A stretch of DNA of 64,000 bases, taken from contig CM055895.1 of NCBI GenBank assembly GCA_029582155.1, positions 17,598,787 through 17,662,786 on the forward strand. The letters are read 5' to 3'. This document shows, piece by piece, positions 1-13,000 of this stretch. The DNA is from Panopea generosa. Its lineage: Eukaryota; Mollusca; Bivalvia; Adapedonta; Hiatellidae. Position 1 is the first letter of the stretch. Each line of letters opens with the position of its first letter. A model generated the notes under the pieces. The model was not told the DNA's origin. It saw only the letters and a program-made list of their open reading frames with translations, and ran no database searches. A program made the translations under genes and the position numbers.

Positions 1-313
1 ACACAGTTATTGCACCCTTTTGCTGCCAGCTTTGACACAGTGAACCAATTAGTGTAACAGATGTGGGTGTTTGAGGGTCCATTGCAGGGTCACAAGAAAA
101 ATGAAGGTTTAACACTTTACATATGAAAGACACTATTATGATTATGAAATTTATTAGGGCTAAGAAATATTGTCTGCCGAGAAATTGGGCACATAAAGGG
201 CCACGACTCATTATTCACAAACAAATTACCAACTGAGCTAATCGCGCCTGGCGTGTATAATATTTTGAATATCTGTGGTGGTCAGTACCTGATGTTTAAC
301 TAATTACATGTAT
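1..313. other. Left flank, no gene seen
   Basis: AT-rich non-coding DNA with stops in all frames and no recognisable domain, repeat or RNA gene. Confidence 0.4.
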
Positions 314-385
314 GGAGCATATTGTCCAGTGGTAGAGCATGGAATCAAAGTTCAGAAGGTACAGGATTTGATCCCTTCACAGCCA
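312..385 (+). repeat. tRNA-derived SINE head
   Basis: The stretch has an A-box-like TCCAGTGGTAGAGCAT and a B-box-like GGATTTGATCCC at tRNA-like spacing, starting from GGAGCATATTG. This is the 5' head organisation of a tRNA-derived SINE or a decayed tRNA pseudogene. No full cloverleaf can be drawn, so it is not called as a functional tRNA. Confidence 0.45.
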
Positions 386-589
386 GGTATGATGTCCTTG
401 AACAAAGCACCTTATTTATATATATGTTTATTACTGGTTCTATCCAGGAAGATATTTTAAGAGTGATTTGTACATGCTGTAAGAATTGTTTAAATAATTA
501 CACAATATATTAAATTAATTTCATTCTTTTAAAACTGTGAGCAAATTGAAAAATTGTACACAATTCATCACATACCATGACAACATAAA

Positions 590-2430
590 GAGACAAATAA
601 AGAACTCTTCAATGTTACACAAAGTCTATGTCACATTACACATAATCTGCATAATGTTACACACAATCTACATCACATTACGCACAATCTATGTCATGTT
701 ACACATAATCTGTCATGTTACACATAATCTACATAATGTTACACACAATCTTCATCATGTTACACACAATCTTCATCATGTTACACACAAGCTATGTCAT
801 GTAACACACAATCTATGTCACATTACACATTATCTACATAATGTTACACACAATCTACATAATGTTACACACAATCTTTATCATGTTACACGTAATCTGT
901 GTATAATGTTACACATAATCTACACCATGTAACACATAATTTACATATTGTTATACATAATCTGTGTCAAAGCATTAATAATTAACTACATCATGTTACA
1001 CTATATCTTTGTCATGTTATACATATTCTATATCATGTTACACATATTAATCTGTGTCTTGTTACACATAGTATGTGTATAATGTTACACATAATCTACA
1101 CCATGTTACACATAATTTACATATTGTTACACATAATCTGTGTCAAAGCATTAACTACATCATGTTACACTATATCTTTGTCATGTTACACATATTCTAC
1201 ATCATATTACATATTATTAATCTGTGTCATGCAGGGCTTGAATTAAACACTCGCAAACTTGCAAAATGCCAGTGGAAAATGAAAAATGCGAGTGTTTTTT
1301 CCATACACTGTAAATTTTTGCGAGTGCAAAACATGAAATTAAAATGACGGCAGTTTTCATTTCTTCAACTTTCAGTTTTGATCTGCTGTAAACATGCATC
1401 AATTGATGATGTTTTACACAGTATGCATCGATTGATGATGTTTTTTTTACACAGTGCACATACTTGGTAGACTGGTTTGCCAATTTTAATCATGTGGCGA
1501 TAATTTATCTACATATTTTGATACACAATCCAATTTACGATGACTCAGCAAATTGTCGGCGAAAGAAAATAACCAGATTTTCATGGTTTCTATAAAAAAT
1601 GGTTGATCCAAATTGAAATAAAATTGATATTTTGCGAGTTGAAATATAGTGAACTTTCAAAAGTGTGCGAGTGCAAAAAAAGTTAAATTCTAGCTCTGTG
1701 TCATAATATTACACATATTCTACATCATGCTACACATACTCTATGTCAACACATTAACTACATCATGTTACACATATTAATCAGTGTCATGTTTCACATA
1801 TTCTACATCATGATACACATACTCTATGTCAACACATTATCTACAACATGTTACACATATTAATCTGTGTCATGTTACACATTATCTACATCATGTTACA
1901 AATATTAATCTGTGTCATGTTACACATATTCTACATCATGATACAAATACTCTATGTCAACACATTAACTACATTATGTTAAACTATATCTTTGTCATGT
2001 TACACATACTCTACATCATGTTACACATATTAATCTGTGTAATGTAACACATATTCTACATCATGATACACATACTCTATGTCAACGTATATACTATATC
2101 TACATCATGTTATGCATAATCTGCATCATGTTACATTTAATCTATGTCAATGCATAATCAATTATCATGTTACACATAATCTGTGATGTTACAGATAATC
2201 CACATCCTGTTTTACATAATCTATGTCATGTTATGAATAATATTATCCACATCATGTTTAACATAATCTATATCATGTTATGCATAATCTATGTTGTGTT
2301 ATGCATAATCTGTCATTCAACACATAATCTATGTCATTTCACACAAAATCTATGTCATGTTATGCATAATTTATGTCATTCAACACATAATCTATGTCGT
2401 GTTATGCATAAACTGTCATTAAGTACAATT
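590..2430. repeat. 20-21-bp minisatellite (catgttacacataatctatgt)
   Basis: About 1.4 kb of tandem copies of a 20-21-bp unit close to CATGTTACACATAATCTATGT, with many substitutions. It is interrupted at 1231-1693 by an inserted dispersed repeat. The long open frames across it (Thr-His-Asn-Leu repeats) are by-products of the unit, not genes. Copies become more degenerate toward 2150-2430. Confidence 0.85.
1231..1693. mobile_element. Non-autonomous element inserted in the minisatellite
   Basis: A 460-bp non-repetitive insertion splits the minisatellite. Its ends are imperfect inverted repeats: GGGCTTGAATTAAAC at the left and the complement of GAGCTAGAATTTAAC at the right. The satellite text TCTGTGTCAT is found on both sides, which fits a target duplication or simply the satellite unit. 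GCGAGTG-rich motifs recur inside. No coding capacity is seen. Confidence 0.5.
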
Positions 2431-2464
2431 AAGCATTCAATTATAAAGCCATTATGTTACATAC

Positions 2465-2617
2465 CGCCCCAGAGTCCGGTGGCTTTTATACAGAATTGAG
2501 CGTTGTACATTTCACATGTTGACGATGACAATAGAGTATATGGAGCATCATGGTTGAAGAATTCTTGACAGTTGTGGTCCAGAGTGGAGTTGCACTGGTA
2601 ACAGTTAAAGGCACCAA
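2465..2617 (-). CDS. Exon of a Ly6/uPAR (three-finger) domain protein
   Basis: The exon lies between an acceptor (TTTTCAG at 2618-2624) and a donor (GTATGT at 2459-2464). The peptide has FNCYQCNSTLDHNCQEFF, then a CEMYNAQFCIKATGLWGG stretch. The CYQC pair, the spaced cysteines and the 'FCIKATG' segment are the pattern of the N-terminal part of Ly6/uPAR domains, such as the quiver/sleepless-like family of GPI-anchored surface proteins. Only one exon is recognisable: the last cysteines and GPI signal would lie downstream on the minus strand, off or before position 2465, where only the minisatellite is seen. It lies in the host flank, outside the giant element. The domain call is good, the exact family uncertain. 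Confidence 0.6.
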
Positions 2618-2944
2618 CTGAAAAGATATTGATAACAAACTTGCAATATTGAGAACTCATTTAGCCATATTAACTACATCACAAATTGTATTTTTATAAA
2701 CCTTTCCTCATTGCAATCAACTGATTAATTTGTGAAGAAGCATCTGCCTACAGACACAGCTCAGCTAAGATAAAAGTCCATACCTTTTCTTATAAAAAGA
2801 TAGAAAATATAAGAATCAGTTTTTAAAACAATTTTTTTACTTCTTGGGATTTTATAGGATCTGAGCTGCGTTGTTCTAATCTCTGCGCATGTCCAGTCTG
2901 TATTTGATTTGATGTTCAAACACCATCAGTCTCATAATTAATAT

Positions 2945-3066
2945 ACATGCGATAGATTATAGCGGTAGGTATATGTGGGACACATTATAGCGGTAGGTAT
3001 ACGTGGGACAGATTATAGTGGTTAACGTGCGACAGATTACAGTGGTATATGTGCGACAGACTGGGT
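2945..3066. repeat. Short tandem repeat, about 30 bp x 4
   Basis: Four degenerate copies of a unit like GCGACAGATTATAGCGGTAGGTATACGTGG run in tandem. No coding role is apparent. A related fragment (GCGATAGATTATAGTAG) recurs at 3434. Confidence 0.6.
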
Positions 3067-4200
3067 CCACATGTAAAAACATTGTTAAAATGTTGAATGT
3101 TCTGATTTTTTTATGCGTCAAGAAACATGTTTTTTTTAGTAATTGTATGCATTTTAAAAGCAAGCTACATCATTTTTTCAGTTGTAAAATATGAAATATT
3201 TGTGTGTATGTGTTCACTTTTTTTCCCTTCCCTTTACGACACAGAGAAAGTCGTATGTCTGGTTACATCATCAACAATTGCCGATTTAATTTCTTTCAGC
3301 TTTTCCATAGGACTAATACCATAGTTCTAGATTTAAGTAAGGACAAGTTGCTTTTAGTCAGGACAATTAGATTTTAGAAATACTTGTCAGACTGGACAAG
3401 TGAAATAAATAATTAATGTAATGGCCTGTACATGCGATAGATTATAGTAGAACACTTTAATCAACTTGAATAATTGTCAACATTGTACAAAAGCATATTC
3501 AATTATTATTGGAAGTAGCCACTGCAACCGCCTATGGAGGTGTCGATCGTTTAATACAGCACAAACTGAAAATGAATGCTTTCATCGAACGCGGAAACAG
3601 TTAGTGTTTACCTGTACTTTACAGGTGTTCGCAACAATTGCCATTTAAATTACCTGTTTGAAAGACAATTGACAAAATTGGAATACACAGAAGGAAATTC
3701 CAAATGGGTATCTCCATCTTCACTTCTGAATGATCAAGGTTTTTTTTTCAAATTAGGATATTATACGCTTTTCAAAACAAAAAATGGACGATTTACACCT
3801 GTGTGAAGCGACACCTATTTCCTGTCATACCTGTCCGGTGAATCAACAAATTATCGGAAAGAGTCGCAATGAACCGTACGTACTAATATGAAATAAGGCA
3901 CTGCCTAAAAGGGGATTTATCAATTTCAATCAATGTATATGTAGATTATTTGATATCAGTGTGTCAGGATAAGATTTATTACTGTCAAAATAATAAATTG
4001 CCATAAAGTTTAATAGAAAATATAGCATTTAAATCGTTTCATATATGGCCCAAAATATGTAAGTCTGTTTGTAAGTCCAAGTGCAAGTCCGCTCAAAGAA
4101 GTATATAGAATCTATGTAGGTCCTTGCTTGGATGTTGAATATTTGCAGTCATAACCATCAGTTACCAAAGATAAGGAAGGATTTGTTTAAACTTATTCAT
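3067..4200. other. Left flank, no gene seen
   Basis: AT-rich DNA with only short open frames that show no domain, splice context or codon pattern. No repeat structure was recognised. Confidence 0.35.
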
Positions 4201-4204
4201 TTTT

Positions 4205-4399
4205 ACTTTGATTGTATCACACAAGTTCTTACAACTTAGACAAATCACGCTCGAAGACTTACTGGTTAGAACCAGTATTAAGCATATACGGGAATGTGCC
4301 TTGCTCAAGGACACCACACATAGCCATGGCGGAGGATCAGACCCACGACCCTCTGATCATGGGTTTGGTGCTCTACCACTGGACCACGCGCTCCGCACA
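4205..4399 (-). repeat. tRNA-derived SINE (copy 1 of a local family)
   Basis: Read on the minus strand it starts GGAGCGCGTGGTCCAGTGGTAGAGCACC (A box) and contains GTCGTGGGTCTGATCC (B box). A conserved body follows (CTTGAGCAAGGCAC..., GAACCAGT..., ...GAGCGTGATTTGTCTAAGTTGTAAGAACT). The same family recurs at 51222-51423 in full, and truncated at 15870-16030, 27150-27240 and 31095-31170. Copies therefore lie both inside and outside the giant element, as expected of a host SINE family. Confidence 0.75.
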
Positions 4400-4840
4400 A
4401 AGAAGGATAACCAAGTAACCAGAAATAAAGACATGTTTTTTAGTATTTCTAAAATTTTGATGTTATATATTTGCTGTAGTAATCTAGAGTGACAAAAGAC
4501 AAAGAAGGATACTACAATGTGAAAAATTATTTAGCATAAATGTTTTTTTCTAGGATACCAAAGACATATAACAAGTAACCTCAGTTACCAAAGGTATATA
4601 ATGGGATACAAATGGACTTACTTTTGCAGAGGTGCTACTTTTGTGTCAAATCTATTTTTGTTTAGGGAATAAATTGCCACCAAATATTTTTATATGTTTC
4701 ATTAATTATATATCAGTGTAACAGTCTTTTTAAGTGGTATACAGTAATACTTATTTTTTCAAATTCGGTTGAATCAGTGACATAAACCAGTAACTGGTTG
4801 AATAATCCACTTTTTGAAATATATCACCAAAAAGATTTTA
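4400..4840. other. Left flank, no gene seen
   Basis: AT-rich non-coding DNA between a SINE and a palindromic MITE, with no recognisable feature. Confidence 0.35.
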
Positions 4841-4844
4841 TGTA

Positions 4845-5051
4845 TATGGGGTGCTGTTTTTCTATTTATCCATATTAATAAGAGATATCACTTATTCAAA
4901 TAGGTGATATCACTTATTTGAATAGAGGATATCACTTATTCATATTTGAATAAGTGATATCACTTGTACTATAAATGATATCACCTATTTGATTAAGTAA
5001 TATCACTTATTATGGTTAAATACCCGGTAGTAAAACAACAACCCATAGATG
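4845..5051. mobile_element. Palindromic satellite-bearing MITE, stand-alone copy
   Basis: The ends are inverted versions of one sequence: TATGGGGTGCTGTTTTTCTATTT at the left and GTAGTAAAACAACAACCCATAG at the right. Between them lie tandem copies of the perfect palindrome GTGATATCAC separated by TTATTTGAATA. The same modules build the 22020-25570 array inside the giant element. This copy is outside it, so the family is independent of the giant element. Confidence 0.6.
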
Positions 5052-5622
5052 TACATATTTGGGTGCAGTCCTTAAACATGTTAAAGAATTATTAGGTAAA
5101 ATAATTTGTACAGAATGTTTTAATCAACACTTACATTCATATTATAGTTCTGGCTGAGAGAATCCAGTGTCTAGGTTATGGCTGTTTACAACAAATGGTT
5201 TCTTAATAAAGGTGACCACAAACACAGGTTTAACTATATTGTCAGTGACTTAATGTATATGTCTCAGTTATTGTAAACAAACAGAACTTGTGATATTTCT
5301 CTGTTAGCTTCCTCTCTTCTGTTTTACTTACTTTCATTACTACATGATTGTAACATTTTGAGACTGGTTTTGAGTCCAACCTGGTTGTCTATATGTATTC
5401 AGGTAATAGTTCTATTTGTAACATTCTATTAGCATCATATTGCTTTAAGCCCATACCAATTGTATTATCTTATAAATATAATTATTACCTATGTCAATTG
5501 GCTATGGGCACTCATGTGTACAGTCTTGGTAAAGAAAGGTCGACATTGTATTTACACCATCTATTACACTTTTATTTAAATTTTGACAAATATAATGGAA
5601 TTTTTAGTTTGTACAACTTCGT
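5052..5622. other. Left flank, no gene seen
   Basis: AT-rich DNA with no recognisable gene or repeat. The open frame at 5393-5830 runs through a tRNA-like SINE and is not supported as coding. Confidence 0.35.
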
Positions 5623-5623
5623 A

Positions 5624-5714
5624 AGGGTGTCAAGATCCCCACCAGGACTTGAACCTGGAGCTCTTTTCAAACAGAAAAGTGTGCTAGCTTACACTATAGA
5701 GATGTACCCTGACA
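5624..5714 (-). repeat. tRNA-like sequence, probably SINE head or tRNA pseudogene
   Basis: On the minus strand a near-canonical B box and T arm can be read (CCAGGTTCAAGTCCTGG). A 5-bp stem with a seven-base loop sits in the anticodon-arm position (CTTTT-CTGTTTG-AAAAG). The ends can pair (GGTGTCA/TGACACC), but about nine extra bases separate the T arm from the 3' acceptor strand. That is not compatible with a working tRNA. Confidence 0.45.
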
Positions 5715-6129
5715 CCACAAACCAAGTGTACATTATATTATCTGAATATGTGATAACTAAGACTATCCTTAAAAAATTGTTTGTTTGCCATTTCCAACCC
5801 ATACCACATAGGAGGTGGGTAGGTAGGTAGGGGACTTTTTTAATTCGCATCCAATCTGAAAATCCTTTTAAAGGATATGGACAGAGAAAGGACTTGAACA
5901 ACAATATTTTTTTATTGGGGGTAGGGGGGGGGGAGTAAAAAAAGTTTCCAACCAGCAGGATTGTTGTGGATCAACTGGATATGTAGGATGCCTAACGTAT
6001 GAGTCGCCGATGACAAGAAACGTCCTTGAGAAAGCCATCTTGGATCAATATTAACACTGAGATATTCCAAATGATCATATATATAAAAACGCCGAGGTAT
6101 TCCGTATAACATTGCACAGTTGTAAAATG
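5715..6129. other. Left flank up to the transposon end, no gene seen
   Basis: Non-coding DNA with a G-rich run near 5919-5933. The last four bases before the TIR are AATG, matching the four bases after the right TIR. Confidence 0.4.
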
Positions 6130-6190
6130 CGGTAAACGGAAAAGGGGAATCGGTAGAGCCCCCTACGTCATCAGCTCATTTAAATATATG
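6130..6190 (+). repeat. Left terminal inverted repeat
   Basis: It starts CGGTAAACGGAAAAGGGGAA and continues TCGGTAGAGCCCCCTACGTC, then a CAGCTCATTTAAATA-like end. The reverse complement of 63688-63748 differs at only a handful of positions over 60 bp. The 22-bp core (AGGGGAATCGGTAGAGCCCCCT) is the sequence amplified, in reverse orientation, in the neighbouring 59-bp array. Confidence 0.9.
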
Positions 6191-7015
6191 TAAATGAAGT
6201 TATAAAGCTATCATGAATAAAACGTTAATAATATAGTGTTGTCGTCTTAATACTATTTTATGATGTAGTACGGCATCGTTCGATTATAAAATATACGACT
6301 CAGTACGGTTGTATAGTGCTTAATATTGAAAATAGGGACATTATTGTTTTACACAGGTTTAAACATATCTCCATGTAACTTTTGCATTCTACAGAAATAG
6401 CAGCTCCACTCTGTACACCAAATGACAGCATCTAGATAAAATCTAAGTTTTCTATTCCTTCAACTTCAAATATACGAGTACTTCTTACATATACATAGGT
6501 TGCAACTGATGTCAGATTACCAAGCACTGGTCAACCCTTCAGGGTCCCAGGAAAGAGTGGCTTAGTTAACTGATATCTGCCTGCTCTCTAAGGGATAAAA
6601 CCACACCGCAAACATGGTAGGATACACGTTTCTAACAAAAGGCATACCAGACCTTCTACTAAATTCCATGTGAATCTAGTTTGCGTCCTGTATCATTGTA
6701 CCATTATAACATACAACAGGGTATAACCCCATGACCTTCCTTGTTAAAGGAGGACGAACTATCAGAAGACCACCACTGCGGTATACTATTATAACATTGC
6801 ATATTTCTAAGTGTTTGTGTATGGCAAAAGGAAAGAAACATATATAATTTAGGAGACGTATAGTTTTTGAGTAAGAATATAATTATGTATATGTCTACAG
6901 GAGTTAATTATTCAAATGTAGTAATGATAAATCGGGGCATATCTGGTGAATAAATAACAACATGCTAGAATTGCATTTTATCAAATACATTTTACTTTTT
7001 CAACATGAAGATGGT
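6191..7015. other. Left subterminal DNA with SINE tail
   Basis: No gene is seen. Positions 6510-6600 resemble the 3' half of the SINE at 24460-24700 (a CACTGGTCAACCCTTCAGGG / TCCCAGGAAAGAGTGG segment), so a truncated SINE copy is likely. The rest is unrecognised. Confidence 0.4.
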
Positions 7016-10000
7016 ATGACACGGTAACATACACAAAGGAGGCTCTACTGATTCCCCTCAACACAGGTAAGTATATGTTATAGTAACATACACAAAGGGG
7101 GTTAGACAGATTCCCCTGGTACCTCTACTGATTCCCCTGGTACCTCTACAGATTCCCCTCAACACAGATAAGTACATGTTATAGTAACATACACAAAGGA
7201 GGCCATACAGATTCCCCTAATCACAGATACGTATATGTTATAGTAACATAAACAAAGGAGGCTCTACAGATTCCCATCATCACAGATAAGTATATGTTAT
7301 AGTAACATACACAAAGGAGGCTCTACAGATTCCCATCATCACAGATAAGTATATGTTGTAGTAACATACACAAAGGAGGCTCTACAGATTCCCCTCATCA
7401 CAGATACGTATATGTTATAGTAACATATACAAAGGAGGCTCTACAGATTCCCCTAATCACAGATACGTATATGTTATAGTAACATACACAAAGGAGGCTC
7501 TACAGATTCCCCTCATCACAGATGAGTATATGTTATAGTAACATACACAAAGGAGGCTCTACTGATTCCCCTGGTACCTCTACAGATTCCCCTCAACACA
7601 GATAAGTACATGTTATAGTAACATACACAAAGGAGGCTCTACAGATTCCCCTCATCACAGATACGTATATGTTATAGTAACATACACAAAGGAGGCTCTA
7701 CAGATTCCCCTCATCACAGATACGTATATGTTATAGTAACATATACAAAGGAGGCTCTACTGATTCCCGTGGTACCTCTACAGATTCCCCTCATCGCAGA
7801 TACGTATATGTTATAGTAACATATACAAAGGAGGCTCTACAGATTCCCCTCATCGCAGATACGTATATGTTATAGTAACATATACAAAGGAGGCTCTACT
7901 GATTCCCCTGGTACCTCTACAGATTCCCCTCAACACAGATAAGTACATGTTATAGTAACATACACAAAGGAGGCTCTACAGATTCCCCTCATCACAGATA
8001 CGTATATGTTATAGTAACATACACAAAGGAGGCTCTACAGATTCCCCTCATCACAGATACGTATATGTTATAGTAACATATACAAAGGAGGCTCTACTGA
8101 TTCCCGTGGTACCTCTACAGATTCCCCTCATCACAGATACGTATATGTTATAGTAACATATACAAAGGAGGCTCTACTGATTCCCGTGGTACCTCTACAG
8201 ATTCCCCTCATCGCAGATACGTATATGTTATAGTAACATATACAAAGGAGGCCATACAGATTCCCCTCATCACAGATACGTATATGTTATAGTAACATAT
8301 ACAAAGGAGGCCATACTGATTCTCCTCAACACAGATAAGTATATGTTATAGTAACATACACAAAGGAGACTCTACTGATTCCCCTCAACACAGTGAGTAT
8401 ATGTTATAGTAACATACACAAAGGAGGCTCTACTGATTCCCCTCATCACAGATAAGTATATGTTATAGTAACATACACAAAGGAGACTCTACTGATTCCC
8501 CTCAACACAGTGAGTATATGTTATAGTAACATACACAAAAGTAGTTCTACTGATTCCCCTCAACACAGATAAGTATATGTTATAGTAACATATACAAAGG
8601 AGGCTCTACTGATTCCCCTCATCACAGATAAGTATATGTTATAGTAACATACACAAAGGAGCCTCTACTGATTCCCCTCAACACAGATAAGTACATGTTA
8701 TAGTAACATATACAAAGGAGGCTCTACTGATTCCCCTGGTACCTCTACAGATTCCCCTCATCACAGATAAGTATATGTTATAGTAACATATACAAAGGAG
8801 GCTCTACTGATTCCCCTGGTACCTCTACAGATTCCCCTCAACACAGATAAGTACATGTTATAGTAACATATACAAAGGATGCTCTACTGATTCCCCTGGT
8901 ACCTCTACAGATTCCCCTCATCACAGATACGTATATGTTATAGTAACATATACAAAGGAGGCCATACTGATTCCCCTTAACACAGATACGTATATGTTAT
9001 AGTAACATATACAAAGGAGGCCATACTGATTCCTCTCAACACAGATACGTATATGTTATAGTAACATATACAAAGGAGGCTCTACTGATTCCCCTGGTAC
9101 CTCTACAGATTCCCCTCATCACAGATACATATATGTTATAGTAACATATACAAAGGAGGCCATACTGATTCCCCTTAACACAGATACGTATATGTTATAG
9201 TAACATATACAAAGGAGGCCATACTGATTCCCCTCATCACAGATACGTATATGTTATAGTAACATATACAAAGGAGGCTCTACTGATTCCCCTGGTACCT
9301 CTACAGATTCCCCTCATCACAGATACGTATATGTTATAGTAACATATACAAAGGAGGCCATACAGATTCCCCTCATCACAGATACGTATATGTTATAGTA
9401 ACATATACAAAGGAGGCCATACTGATTCCTCTCAACACAGATACGTATATGTTATAGTAACATATACAAAGGAGGCTCTACTGATTCCCCTGGTACCTCT
9501 ACAGATTCCCCTCATCACAGATACGTATATGTTATAGTAACATACACAAAGGAGGCTCTACTGATTCCCCTCAACACAGATAAGTATATGTTATAGTAAC
9601 ATATACAAAGGAGGCCATACTGATTCCCCTCAACACAGATACGTTTATGTTATAGTAACATACACAAAGGAGGCTCTACTGATTCCCCTCAACACAGATA
9701 AGTATATGTTATAGTAACATATACAAAGGAGGCCATACTGATTCCCCTCAACACAGATAAGTATATGTTATAGTAACATACACAAAGGAGGCTCTACAGA
9801 TTCCTCTCAACACAGATACGTATATGTTATAGTAACATACACAAAGGAGGCTCTACTGATTCCCCTGGTACCTCTACAGATTCCCCTCATCACAGATACG
9901 TATATGTTATAGTAACATATACAAAGGAGGCCATACTGATTCCCCTCAACACAGATACGTATATGTTATAGTAACATACACAAAGGAGGCTCTACAGATT

Positions 10001-13000
10001 CCCCTCATCACAGATACATATATGTTATAGTAACATACACAAAGGAGGCTCTACTGATTCCCCTGGTACCTCTACAGATTCCCCTCATCACAGATACGTA
10101 TATGTTATAGTAACATATACAAAGGAGGCCATACTGGTTCCCCTCAACACAGATAAGTATATGTTATAGTAACATACACAAAGGAGGCTCTACAGATTCC
10201 CCTCATCACAGATACGTATATGTTATAGTAACATATACAAAGGAGGCCATACTGATTCTCCTCAACACAGATACGTATATATTATAGTAACATACACAAA
10301 GGAGGCTCTACTGATTCCCCTCATCACAGATCAGTATATGTTATAGTAACATACACAAAGGAGGCTCTACTGATCCCCCCCCAAAAGATAAGTATATGTT
10401 ATAGTAACATACACAAAGGAGGCTCTACAGATTCCCCTCATCACAGATAAGTATATGTTATAGTAACATACACAAAGGAGGCTCTACTGATTCCCCTCAA
10501 CACAGATAAGTATATGTTATAGTAACATATACAAAGGAGCCTCTACTGATTCCCCTCAACACAGATAAGTATATGTTATAGTAACATATACAAAGGAGCC
10601 TCTACTGATTCCCCTCATCACAGATACGTATATGTTATAGTAACATATACAAAGGAGGCCATACTGATTCTCCTCAACATAGATAAGTATATGTTATTGT
10701 AACATACACAAAGGAGGCTCTACTGATTCCCCTCAACACAGATAAGTTTATGTTATGGTAACATACACAAAGGAGGTTCTACTGATTCCCCTGGTACCTC
10801 TACAGATTCCCCTCATCACAGATACGTATATGTTATAGTAACATATACAAAGGAGGCTCTACTGATTCCCCTCAACACAGATAAATATATGTTATAGTAA
10901 CATACACAAAGGAGGCTCTACTGATTCCCCTCATCACAGATAAGTATATGTAATGGAAACATACACAAAAGTAGTTCTACTGATTCCCCTCAACACAGAT
11001 AAGTATATGTTATAGTAACATACACAAAGGAGGCCATACTGATTCCCCTCATCACAGATAAGTATATGTAATGGAAACATACACAAAAGTAGTTCTACTG
11101 ATTCCCCTCAACACAGATAAGTATATGTTATAGTAACATACACAAAGGAGGCTCTACTGATTCCCCTCATCACAGATAAGTATATGTAATGGAAACATAC
11201 ACAAAAGTAGTTCTACTGATTCCCCTCAACACAGATAAGTATATGTTATAGTAACATATACAAAGGAGCCTCTACTGATTCCCCTCAACACAGATAAGTA
11301 TATGTTATAGTAACATATACAAAGGAGCCTCTACTGATTCCCCTCATCACAGATACGTATATGTTATAGTAACATATACAAAGGAGGCCATACTGATTCT
11401 CCTCAACATAGATAAGTATATGTTATTGTAACATACACAAAGGAGGCTCTACTGATTCCCCTCAACACAGATAAGTTTATGTTATGGTAACATACACAAA
11501 GGAGGTTCTACTGATTCCCCTGGTACCTCTACAGATTCCCCTCATCACAGATACGTATATGTTATAGTAACATATACAAAGGAGGCTCTACTGATTCCCC
11601 TCAACACAGATAAATATATGTTATAGTAACATACACAAAGGAGGCTCTACAGATTCCCCTCATCACAGATACGTATATGTTATAGTAACATATACAAAGG
11701 AGGCCATACTGATTCTCCTCAACACAGATAAGTATATGTTATAGTAACATACACAAAGGAGACTCTACTGATTCCCCTCAACACAGTGAGTATATGTTAT
11801 AGTAACATACACAAAAGTAGTTCTACTGATTCCCCTCAACACAGATAAGTATATGTTATAGTAACATATACAAAGGAGGCTCTACTGATTCCCCTCATCA
11901 CAGATAAGTATATGTTATAGTAACATACACAAAGGAGCCTCTACTGATTCCCCTCAACACAGATAAGTACATGTTATAGTAACATATACAAAGGAGGCTC
12001 TACTGATTCCCCTGGTACCTCTACAGATTCCCCTCATCACAGATAAGTATATGTTATAGTAACATATACAAAGGAGGCTCTACTGATTCCCCTGGTACCT
12101 CTACAGATTCCCCTCAACACAGATAAGTACATGTTATAGTAACATATACAAAGGATGCTCTACTGATTCCCCTGGTACCTCTACAGATTCCCCTCATCAC
12201 AGATACGTATATGTTATAGTAACATATACAAAGGAGGCCATACTGATTCCCCTTAACACAGATACGTATATGTTATAGTAACATATACAAAGGAGGCCAT
12301 ACTGATTCCTCTCAACACAGATACGTATATGTTATAGTAACATATACAAAGGAGGCTCTACTGATTCCCCTGGTACCTCTACAGATTCCCCTCATCACAG
12401 ATACATATATGTTATAGTAACATATACAAAGGAGGCCATACTGATTCCCCTTAACACAGATACGTATATGTTATAGTAACATATACAAAGGAGGCCATAC
12501 TGATTCCCCTCATCACAGATACGTATATGTTATAGTAACATATACAAAGGAGGCTCTACTGATTCCCCTGGTACCTCTACAGATTCCCCTCATCACAGAT
12601 ACGTATATGTTATAGTAACATATACAAAGGAGGCCATACAGATTCCCCTCATCACAGATACGTATATGTTATAGTAACATATACAAAGGAGGCCATACTG
12701 ATTCCTCTCAACACAGATACGTATATGTTATAGTAACATATACAAAGGAGGCTCTACTGATTCCCCTGGTACCTCTACAGATTCCCCTCATCACAGATAC
12801 GTATATGTTATAGTAACATACACAAAGGAGGCTCTACTGATTCCCCTCAACACAGATAAGTATATGTTATAGTAACATATACAAAGGAGGCCATACTGAT
12901 TCCCCTCAACACAGATACGTTTATGTTATAGTAACATACACAAAGGAGGCTCTACTGATTCCCCTCAACACAGATAAGTATATGTTATAGTAACATATAC

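Noticed and set aside
537-932. 131-codon open frame rich in Thr-His-Asn-Leu
   Set aside because: It is the translation of a 20-21-bp minisatellite; the pattern is explained by the repeat unit.
5624-5714. Functional tRNA gene
   Set aside because: The T arm and anticodon-like arm are good, but extra bases disrupt the acceptor stem; a SINE head or pseudogene is more likely.
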